The translations under genes were made by a program, and so were the position numbers. The notes under the pieces were generated by a model. That model was not told the DNA's origin and ran no database searches. It worked only from the letters and a program-made list of their open reading frames with translations. Shown here piece by piece: positions 50,801-59,868 of a stretch of DNA of 64,000 bases. The stretch is from contig JAJTTP010000013.1 in NCBI GenBank assembly GCA_023313575.1, positions 992,001-1,056,000 on the forward strand, in the 5' to 3' direction. Every line of letters begins with the position of its first letter. Position 1 is the first letter of the stretch. This DNA is from Eutypella sp. D-1. Taxonomy: Eukaryota > Ascomycota > Sordariomycetes > Xylariales > Diatrypaceae.

Positions 50801-52751
50801 GAAAACTTTTTTTATTCTTATATTTAATACCTTAAAGTTGTTAATATAGGTAATAAAAGCAGATAATAATTTTTAATTTAATTTATATAATTAATAATAA
50901 TATTTAATATAGATAATTATTATTCTTTTAGTGTTATTTAATATATAATAATAAATATATCTTTAACTTTTATAAAGAAAATGGTTTTATTAATATTATT
51001 AACCCGAAACATATTTAAAAAACTTGAAATAAATTCTTTTTTCCGTTTAAGATTAAAACCCGACTTAAATAACGTATTAGCTATATTAATATCTTTTATC
51101 TTTTCTTTAATATTTAAAATATTAATATAAATATAACGTTCAACGTTAAAAAACGGAGTATAAAATATAATTAAAATGTTAATAAAATAATAAATATCCT
51201 TTATAATCTTATATATGTTAAAATAAAATCCATTTTAATTATTAATATAACCTTTACCAAATTTACGAAAAAGAATTTAAAAAAATATAAAACGAAATTA
51301 AACTCAAAATAATATATTAAAATGTTAAACCTGGTTTAATAAAATATCCTTACGTTAATTAAAGTTAATATTTTTAAAAATCAAAAGCCGTATATCTTTA
51401 TCCGAAAAAGAAATATAACCGGTAAAACTTAAATAAAACTTATAACCTTTTATTATATCTTTTAAATTAAATTAATTACCGTTAAAAGAATTAATTATAA
51501 ATATATTATTATTTTTATATATATCGAATATAAAATTAAACCTTTTAATATAATTTATTTAAATAATAATACGTATACGGTAAATCCGTAACATATAAAG
51601 TTTAAATTAAACCTTTAAATTTTTAAAAAAAAACTTTATTATTAAGCCGAAAAGTAATACGTAAAATGTTAATCCCCGGTAATAAAAATTCCATATTAAA
51701 ATTATTAACGTATATATTATATTTAAAAAGAAAATTTATTTATGTTTTTTAATTTTATTTTTAAATTCTTTTTTTATTTACCCGATTAATATCCCGTACG
51801 AAATTTTTTAACCGGTATAAAATATAAAAATGCCGCTAATAACCTTTTCGGCGGCCGTAAATTATTATATAATAAGTAAAATAAAAGTATATCGATTAAA
51901 ATAAAAATTATAATCGGTAGAAATGCGTAAAAGGTCGATAATTTAAAAATAATAATTAAATTCGAAATTAATAACGTTTTTTACGTAAAAAACGTTAATA
52001 ACCCGTAAAACGTATTAATTCGTACGATAATTATATATAAAAAAATAAAAATACTAAGTAAAACGCGGTTATTAATACTTAAAATAACGCTTAAAATATA
52101 TTATTAATTAAGCATTAAGTTAATATGTTAATAATTACGATAATAAAGGTTATTATATGCCTCGAATTAAATAGGAATAAGAAAAGGAGTAATTTTAAGG
52201 TAAAAACTGCGATAAAGATTAATAAAGGTAAAAAATAATATCTTAACGTTTAAAGGTTAAATAAATGATAATAAAAAAAGAAATAAAAAATAAAGCGATT
52301 AATATATATAAATAAATAATTAAAAAATAACGGATAACTTTAATAAATATATTAAATAAATAAAAAAGGATGGAATAATTTATAATAAATAAATTCTATT
52401 ATTAAATTATAATAAAAATTAAATATTTTATATATAACTTATTTACCGAATATAAATAAATCGATAAACCCCGATATAAAGCTTTTAATTTTATTTAAAA
52501 CTTATATATAACTTATTTAAATAAAAAGCTTATTACAGCATATTATTAAAATAATTAAAAATTATACCCAGTTTTATAACCACGGTTATAATTATTATTA
52601 ATATACTTATTAATTAATATTAATACATTTATATAAAACTTATATAAATGTTTCCCGGAAAATCCGTAAATGTACTTAAAATATAAGTAAATAATATAAC
52701 TTTATATGTAATTAGTTATATCTTTATACCGAAAATACCACTTAATATTAA
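47888..52751. repeat. AT-rich sequence with one unmutated island
   Basis: RIP-like throughout except about 49388-49530, where CA and TG words are common again. Some stretches (49650-50400) read like decayed protein for short distances, but I could not place a family. No LTR of the main group is seen until 52752. Confidence 0.5.
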
Positions 52752-53179
52752 TATTATAACCGGTCAGGCCATTGGGCCGAGTGGGGCTAACATAATAAAA
52801 AAAGATCCCTAACTCCAGTTCTGGAGAAAGAAACAGCCACACTGGAGTAAGCCATATACGTTACACGATTAAAAAAAAATCGGTTAAATCGGTAATAATC
52901 TTAATAATATTAAATCGTTATATTCGGATATAATCTTAACGATTTAATAATAATTATATATTTTAATAGTAAAAATAAAAGATATAAATAATATATAATT
53001 ACGTTTATTACCTTTTTTTTAAATAATTTTTAAATTTATTAATTTATAATATAACTTAATTATTTAAAACACCTTTTTTTTTTATTAAACGTAATTATTT
53101 ATTACTTAAATCCTTTAACACTTTTGTTAACATAGACCCCTCGACTGGACTAATAGTTAAAAATAAACCGGCCGTCATA
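52752..53179 (+). mobile_element. Solo LTR, type 1 U3
   Basis: 428 bp, TATTATAACCGGTCAGGCC (mutated TGTTATGACCGG) to CCGGCCGTCATA, flanked by ATTAA at 52747-52751 and 53180-53184, a perfect 5-bp duplication. The U3 middle keeps TCCAGTTCTGGAGAAAGAAA and GAGTAAGCCATA, which makes it clearly the same type as the copies at 28211 and 40512. Confidence 0.9.
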
Positions 53180-54785
53180 ATTAAAAACATTAAAAACACC
53201 ATTATTATAACATGTAATATTAAAAAAGTTTTTTTCGAAAATAATTAAAAATAATTATTTATTTCCGGGTTTATAAATATTTTAATAATATTTATATTAC
53301 CGATTTAATTTATTTTAATACGTTTAAATATTTAATATAATATTAATATATATTTAAAGTTATTATTAAATTAAATCGATTATAATATAACTTTATTATT
53401 AAATAATATAATAATTAAATCGAATAAAACCGGACATTTATTTTACCGGTTTACCGGGACTGGAATAAATTATTTAAAATTTATAATTATTTTTAAATTT
53501 AATAAATATATCGAAAAAATATATATTATTATGTTTTAATATTTTATATTAAAACCTTTATTACTATTTAACCGCGTCCGTTTTTTATTAATATTTAAAG
53601 TTATTAAAAATTAAATAAACCCGGATAATAATAATTATAATTATTTATAATTATTATATTTCGGAATAAATTTTATAACCGGGCCCGAATATTATTACGT
53701 AAAGTTAATAAAAAACGGGTTAATATTAAAATTTAAAATATTAAAATTAAAAAAGAATAAACTTAATTACTTTTTATTATAAAGTTTTAAAATTATAAAA
53801 TAAATATATCGATTTATTTTAATAACGTTTAAAAATATATTATTTATAAATGCTTTCGGTAATATTTTATTCCGTAACTTTATTTTTATTAATAATTTAT
53901 TTTACAGTTTTATTTATAATAACGATTTATTTTACGGCTTTATTTTTACCGGTAATCGGTTTTATAACTTTATTTTCGGTAATTCTTTTATTTTTATTTT
54001 TTTTATTTTTTTTTTTCGGCTCCGTATCCGGTTTAATAAATCCGAATATGTTTTAATTTATATAATATTTAACGTTATTTTAAATTCGGAATCGGTATAA
54101 ACCGATCGGGTTTTTAAATTTATTATAAACTTAATTAATTATATTTAAATTCTTTTTTTAAAAAAATTCGGTTTATTAAAAAATTTACATAATATTATTT
54201 ATTAACTTTTAAAACCGAATATAAATAAGTAAATAAAAAAATAAATAATTTAAATTGATATATTATTAACCCGATTCGAATAATTAAATTTAAATTTAAT
54301 AATATAAAATCGATTATTATTAAAGAAAATAAAAAATAAGAAATAAAATATAATATTTAAATAATGGTTAAAATCGGTTTATAATAAAAATAATAAAGTA
54401 AAAAAAACAGAAATTTATAAATTATTACGTAATTAATTAAATAAAATAAAATCGGTATCGATTAATTTTATAATTAAATAAATAAAAAAGTATTGAATTA
54501 AAACGTAAATAATAATAACGTAATATATTTATTTTTAAAAATAAAATATATAAAATAAAATAAAAATTATTTTTAAAAATAATAAGTTATAAAATAATAT
54601 AAATTATTTTCTTTAAAAAATAAATTTAATTAAAAGAAATAAACCCGATTAAGTTATAATAATAATAATAGCTTATTATTAAGTACGGATTATTTGAAAT
54701 ATATTAATTTATATTAAGCTTAATTATATAATTTAAAGTAAGTTATTTACTTTCGCGTAAAACGTAAACTTACGCAGCTAATTGA
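53180..54785. repeat. AT-rich sequence up to the right edge of the block
   Basis: RIP-like sequence with no element recognised. An open stretch at 53850-54056 is all hydrophobic Leu/Ile/Phe codons from AT-rich DNA and is not a gene. Normal composition resumes near 54785. Confidence 0.6.
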
Positions 54786-54904
54786 TTATTATTACAGCTT
54801 ATATCGAATGCAGAACTTTGTAAGCATTGGTATGGTCAGTCGATTGGACAAAAGCCAGTTAACTCATGATTAATTGCTTTGCAAGGACCAGCTAAACGCC
54901 AACG

Positions 54905-55717
54905 CCGCACTGCTTTGTTCTTCCGGGAACTGTGTTCAGCATGCCACTGACGTGTCTACCGAGTGCGACTGCCAACGAGTTTGAGGAGCTTTTTCGGCCG
55001 AGATTACAGGCACTTGAGCAGAGTGGTATTTCGTACAGTAAGCATGACCCTGAGCTCATTTTCGAATAGGACATTTCTTGTTCTAATATTCACTTCACGG
55101 GATTTCCTCACGTTCCAATACGCCTTTTACGCCTTGAATCCGAAGATAGACATCATAGAGCTGATCCTTGACGGTAGCCTTGTGTCACAGTCATTCGTCG
55201 CATGGCATGACTCAACGATTACTTTGATCATGGCGATTAAGTCCATCGTTGAAAACGGTGTGATAATGGCAACCATGTGCATGGATGTTAGCTGGCCTCT
55301 AATGGCCTCCAATTCAGTCCACCCAGCATGGCGCGATACGCTATTCCTGGCTTTTAGCGGAACGTATGGCTCCTCAGCCTTTACCCCTGACACATTTTTA
55401 CTAGATCTTTGCGGCTGTACACTGGTTTAAGCTCCAGTAACATCTGCTCGAAAGACCCTATGATCGATTGAATAAAACAGCTAACATCAAAATTAATCCA
55501 AAGGCTTGTGGCTACCGTACCGGTGTCGGCGATCCAAACGTTGACCGTAAATCCAGCCGCGTATCTAAATGAGGCCGAAATCAACCAACCCAAATGGCAG
55601 AAGATATTTTACGGTACCAATTATGGCAGGCTTTTGGAAGCTACAACGAAATACGACCCTAAAGGTACGTTCTGGGCACCGACCGCAGTTGGCAGCGAGC
55701 GCTGGGAAGTAGTATGA
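54905..55717 (+). pseudogene. Broken BBE-type FAD-linked oxidoreductase, C-terminal half
   Basis: Three protein segments in changing frames match the C-terminal half of fungal FAD-binding PCMH/BBE oxidases. 54920-55066 reads PGTVFSMPLTCLPSAT and then EFEELFRPRLQALEQSGISY, closed by TAG at 55067. 55233-55355 in another frame has AIKSIVENGV and SNSVHPAWRDTLFLAF. 55472-55717 in the first frame reads LTSKLIQRLV, then AAYLNEAEINQPKWQKIFYG and YDPKGTFWAPTAVGSERW, the diagnostic BBE ending, with TGA at 55469 just before it. An intron starting at the GTAAGC near 55038 might explain part of the first break. The FAD-binding N-terminal half is absent: sequence upstream of 54785 is RIP-degraded. Intact relatives oxidise alcohols, sugars or secondary-metabolite intermediates with a covalently bound FAD. 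Confidence 0.8.
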
Positions 55718-56044
55718 GACTCCTGTCTAGATAGTCTATGAGGTGACCTCCACAGTCTCTCCTGGACGCCAAGTTCACGCAAAACTTGATGTGTCCTCGC
55801 CCGGCCAACTCACGGGCCCGACATATTCGAACATGGTAATGTCTCGCCAAGCAGCAATGCATTCCAAAGCAACGTTATGCAACATAGTCACCATATTGGA
55901 GGTTTGTGGTCGCTGAATGGCTGTGGGATGGGTTGGTCACGTTGTAACTGCATCTCCATCATGGGTTTTGTAATGCAGTTGGCTGCGACTCTTCACAACA
56001 CGAAAAACGAGATGCCAAGGCCCCAAGGCTCCACCACATCACAT
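55718..56044. other. Intergenic region
   Basis: 327 bp between the BBE pseudogene and the next gene start. No feature seen. Confidence 0.5.
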
Positions 56045-57208
56045 ATGATCTCTTCACAATTTCCCTCTTTCCCACGAGGCCCCCTTTCACTTCCTCAAAG
56101 CATTTGCTGTTTGTTTTTATCGTTTACTTTGCGTAGGCTACAACTCTGCCATAACTCGCGCCTAATAGCGAGAATAATTGACTATTGATGGATCTATTGA
56201 TTAAGACAGTAGGCCTTTCCAACGTCGAGGACAATCCAAGCAGAATGTCAAGACGTGATGGAGGACAACAGACTCGCCCCGACTGTTTCCGAAGTAACAC
56301 CGGCTCTGACTGGGCACCATCCGGAGAAGACATCTATCATCCTGGCGAGACGATGCGTTTCAGCTTCTACTATCCAGCAAAAACCGATGAAACAATTGAA
56401 AATGATAGCGTGAAGTCATTCAGTTCATTCCTTCGATCCTCACACGATTCAATACCGAACTATATTAACATTACCATATGGGGTACGTTGAGTGTGATCT
56501 AAGAAGTCGACGGGGTGCTTGGGAGTTATTGCATCAGATGGTGTAGTCTTAAACTGATTCAACAGAGTAGATAGTGTCACTCTCGCTTACCCTTCAGATT
56601 TTCCCGGAGGCAAGTGGAAAGTCGACGACCTATGTGGGAACAAGCAAGTTATATATGAATGGCCTATACCCCTCGACCTTGACGTCTCGGAACCTGAATT
56701 CAAGATAGTCATCGCGAATGGGTCCTGGGGTTATGGGAGGGAACTTGTTTGGGAAAGCGATAGCTTTCGTATACGAGCTACTGGAGCATCTCCCAACGAC
56801 ACGCGGGTAGAGAACTCCACTACGATACCTTCCGAATCAGTGTCAGCGTCATCCGGACTCCGCTCAGGTACTTCCGATTCGGAGGATGTATCTGGAGCGG
56901 ATGACAGAAGTCAAGGGCTCTCTAATGGGGCCAAAGCGGGGATTGGTGTCGGGGTTGCACTTTTCGTCATCCTCTTAGCAGCCTTCCTAGCATTCATGTG
57001 GAGGAGGCAGTCTCGCCAGGTTCCGTCGACAGATAGACAGGGTGAGAGACCGTATGAGAAGCCGGAGTTGGAGGGCAATCAGACCCGGGGACAAGATGAC
57101 GGGGACAATTCTGCTGCAGCTCAACTAGGAGCTTTGCACGAGAAGATCGGGACGTCGATGCAACCGTTACAACTCGAGCCTGCATCGTTGCCGGCAGAAC
57201 GAAAATGA
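56045..57208 (+). CDS. Predicted single-pass membrane protein, unknown function
   Basis: My model has three exons (56045-56132, 56210-56482, 56598-57208), 323 residues, frame intact. The 115-nt second intron (GTACGT to TTCAG) is well supported because it restores NITIWDFPGGKWKVDD. The first intron (77 nt, GTAGGC to GACAG) is less certain; I chose it because it gives a hydrophobic start, SICCLFLSFTLLGLSN, that could be a signal peptide. The ectodomain (about 45-170) has paired cysteines (CFRS, DLCGN) and several N-glycosylation sequons (NIT, NGS, NDT, NST). A Ser-rich stalk follows, then one membrane helix at about 235-256 (GIGVGVALFVILLAAFLAF) and a cytoplasmic tail starting WRRQSRQ. The layout resembles fungal Mid2/WSC-like or KNH-like surface proteins, but I recognise no named domain. 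Confidence 0.7.
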
Positions 57209-57928
57209 TGTTCATTGATAGGAGGCACAAGGATATTTCCCATGGGCAAGGAGCAGCCAGCTCTCTGATTATATTGAATTCGACCTCTAGATAAATAATC
57301 GGTCGGTGGCATCATTATACTGTCGCAATGTATGTACCTATCTAGGAATCGTGTACCAAATATCAATATTGTCTTCGCTAGAATGTCCGACAGAGGATAT
57401 AACAAAGAGCGAGACGGCAATAGACCACCATGGTAGCTATATAGAATAAGTAGATCTCGAATGTGTGTTGAGCACTGTGTCCTAACTGAGAGGTCTTTAA
57501 CCCCCTATCTACTTAGGTATGTAGAATGTAACGAACCTTGACTTGTAGATAGGGGGGCTAGCCCCTGATAGTACCGCCCCACCCCCCTTTTATCTCGACT
57601 GTGCTGCATATGAAAATTCATTGATTCCCTGATAGATATTTTCATGCACTGACTATATTTCTGGACTTCTAACTCTATATAACAACTTTATATCATAAGG
57701 CTAATTGGTGGCGATGAAAATAAATATAGCCTGCTTTGCTTCTTATGCAGACCGCGAGGATGTATGCATATACGCGAGGCTTTATGCATCAAAACACCCA
57801 TGCATGCATAAGTAGGGGTATTGTCAATGTTGTTTGTCCATCTTACCGCCTTGCAGGTTTTCTCCCATCTTCCTCGCGACATTGAGTTATCCGAATAAAA
57901 ACTCTTATCTCCATGGTATATCTCGATC
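57209..57928. other. Intergenic region
   Basis: 720 bp with no gene seen, AT-leaning near its middle. It includes the promoter of the hydrolase gene that follows. Confidence 0.5.
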
Positions 57929-58825
57929 ATGGCGAATGATACTGACAAGAACGCCCACCCTCCACCTTTTGTAATCGAACCTACGGCACAACATTTTCAT
58001 AGCTTCATCCTTCTTCATGGGCTTGGTTCAAACGGAGAAAAGTTCGGAAAAGAACTTATCGACACTGGCGTCTGCTCTGACGGGAAAAAGCTGGTGGACA
58101 TATTTCCAGGTGCAAGATTCATATTCCCAACATCTAAGAAGCGACGGTCCACTGCCTTTGGACGCGCCATGCTCAGACAGTGGTTCGACATTCGCTCCTT
58201 GGATGACCCGTCATATCGCCAGGATGGACAGCTGAAAGGCCTTGTCGAGTCATCTCAAGAGATACGAGAAATACTGGATGAGGAGTTGAAGAAGGTACCA
58301 CATCAAAATATTATCCTGGGAGGCCTCAGTCAAGGCTGTGCCACCGCCTTGTGCTGTCTCCTAAGCCTGAACTTTCCCTTGGGGGGCTTCATTGGGATGA
58401 GCGGATGGTTGCCATTTCAAAACGAGATTGAGGCGGCGGCCAGAGATGAGGATGACTCGAGCGATGACAACCCATTCGGATCCGATACGGAAGATCCATT
58501 TGAACACTCTGAAGGGGAGGAAGGACCAGTCATCCAAGATCCGATTGCAAGAGTCATCAACCTTACCAGAGATCTATTGTGCCTCGACAAGCTCGAAAAC
58601 ACATCGAAAACCAACTCGCCACTTCTTACTCCCGTGTTTCTTGGCCACGGTGAAGCGGACGACAAAGTAAAACCTTGTTATGGGAAATCAGCCTATGAGA
58701 CTCTAGTGGCATGCGGATTTCAGGTTACCTGGAAATGCTATAGTGATCAAGGGCACTGGTATAAAATCCCCGATGAAATCGATGATCTAGACAAGTTTAT
58801 TCGGGAGCAGGTTGGCTGGCACTAA
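57929..58825 (+). CDS. Alpha/beta hydrolase, acyl-protein thioesterase/carboxylesterase-like
   Basis: A single exon of 298 residues from ATG 57929. The fold and motifs are those of the phospholipase/carboxylesterase family (Abhydrolase_2). The oxyanion-hole motif is LHGLGSNGEKF (residues 29-39), the nucleophile is Ser134 in GGLSQGCATAL, the acid is most likely Asp244 in GHGEADDKV, and the base is His276 in SDQGHWY. Relatives remove palmitate from proteins or hydrolyse lysophospholipids and small esters. Two things differ from a standard ~230-residue thioesterase: the N-terminal lid region with LRQWFDIRSLDDPS, and a strongly acidic insert at about 168-200 (EDDSSDDNPFGSDTEDP). There is no signal peptide, so it is probably cytosolic. 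Substrate unknown. Confidence 0.85.
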   Translation: MANDTDKNAHPPPFVIEPTAQHFHSFILLHGLGSNGEKFGKELIDTGVCSDGKKLVDIFPGARFIFPTSKKRRSTAFGRAMLRQWFDIRSLDDPSYRQDGQLKGLVESSQEIREILDEELKKVPHQNIILGGLSQGCATALCCLLSLNFPLGGFIGMSGWLPFQNEIEAAARDEDDSSDDNPFGSDTEDPFEHSEGEEGPVIQDPIARVINLTRDLLCLDKLENTSKTNSPLLTPVFLGHGEADDKVKPCYGKSAYETLVACGFQVTWKCYSDQGHWYKIPDEIDDLDKFIREQVGWH

Positions 58826-59541
58826 GGCACATCTGGTTCATGCATCAGAGCAAGCCCTGTATCCTAATGTAACTGCACTATCTAGAAGTATGTTGGGTTT
58901 GATGAAGGCTTAAGTGACTAACTATTCGTCGCTCATACGCAGTATGTAGGAGACAAAGGCCTAGTTCCACGCGGGAGGAAGAACGTCAACAGATGTCATG
59001 GATCGAACAGCCAGCACGGTTAAGATTTCTCGAATTAGAGCATATAGTTAAACAAGCCTGCCAAGTCCTGCTCCAGGGTATGCCACATATAATCAGAAAA
59101 TAACTAGATATTCTGCGTGGAGCCAGGGTTGTAGTGCTGATGAAGACCTGGAAATCTATATTGCTCCTTCATAACTTCAGGCATATCAACGACATCCATC
59201 ACACTGATGATAATTCTAAGAAGAATATCACTAATACCGCGTAACCAGCTACGGAAGCACCGGCTTTTAGAATAAGACACGTAGAATGGACAAGGCGACC
59301 ACCTATGTCAGCATTCTAAGTAAGGCTACCCTTTCCTCCATCAGCTTGTCCGCTCACTCGAGTTGTGCCCGCACCGTCGCCAGCACGATGATCACTGCCA
59401 TCGTGACTGCCAGCAGGCTCTGTATTGCCCCCACCAGTCCCACGGGCATTCGAGGCCGCTCCGGCATCACCACCCTTCGGAATCGCTACTGTCGCTACCC
59501 CGCTCAGCAGCATCGGCATCCGCACAGACCGCCCCTCGCCG
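58826..59541. other. Intergenic region with an open frame on the minus strand
   Basis: 58826-59290 holds nothing recognised. 59316-59588 on the minus strand is an open frame of 90 codons that overlaps the end of the small gene at 59542-59868 in another frame (see findings). Confidence 0.4.
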
Positions 59542-59868
59542 CTAATCACGCCGACCACCATCGGTTCTCCTAAAGCCCTGCGGGCCATACAGCCTCATCA
59601 ACTCATCTCTACTCAGCTTCTTGCGCTTATTCCTCCCGGTAACTTTATCCAGCAGGCCGAGGAGACCGTCGCGACCCCAGCGTTTCTCGAACTCGGCCTG
59701 CGCCTTCCGCCGGTCCTCCTCGTACGCCTTCACCTCCCGCTCCACCGCATTGCGCTCCAAGGCCATGCGCACCAGGCCCGTCGCGGTCGGCGGCGCGCCA
59801 CGCCCGCCTACTAGCAGCCAGTAGCTGGTGCGGATCGGCCTGTCTGGGTCGAAGGCAGTTGGGGCCAT
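59542..59868 (-). CDS. Small charged protein, unknown function
   Basis: 108 residues if it starts at ATG 59868 (MAPTAFDPDRPIRTSYWLLV). The frame is open further upstream but has no ATG there. A glycine-rich turn (VGGRGAPPTATG) is followed by a long charged helix (RMALERNAVEREVKAYEEDR), then a basic stretch (GRNKRKKLSRDELMRLYG). Composition and helix pattern look like real protein. I do not recognise a family. Its end is uncertain: at about 59590 the frame shifted by one stays open for another 90 codons down to 59316, so the true product may be longer if there is a frameshift or sequence error. No intron with usable GT/AG sites explains the change. Confidence 0.5.
   Translation of the reverse strand: MAPTAFDPDRPIRTSYWLLVGGRGAPPTATGLVRMALERNAVEREVKAYEEDRRKAQAEFEKRWGRDGLLGLLDKVTGRNKRKKLSRDELMRLYGPQGFRRTDGGRRD

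Larger units (their letters stand above)
27646..54785. repeat. RIP-degraded AT-rich transposon block
   Basis: About 27 kb dominated by TA, AA and TT, with few CA or TG dinucleotides, while many remaining cytosines sit in CG. This is the usual mark of repeat-induced point mutation (C to T, mostly at CpA, on both strands) in filamentous ascomycetes. Decayed protein motifs show the same bias: TGC/TGT cysteine codons became TAT, CAT became TAT, and glutamine codons became stops. It contains the LTRs and elements listed separately and no intact gene. Both edges are sharp (near 27646 and 54785). Confidence 0.93.

Noticed and set aside
28211..53179. CRISPR-like array from evenly related repeats
   Set aside because: The repeats are 400-bp LTRs with target duplications in a eukaryotic genome; there are no short repeats with spacers.
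53850..54056. 68-codon hydrophobic frame, possible membrane peptide
   Set aside because: Base composition alone explains it; no GC-containing codons of note and RIP-like context.
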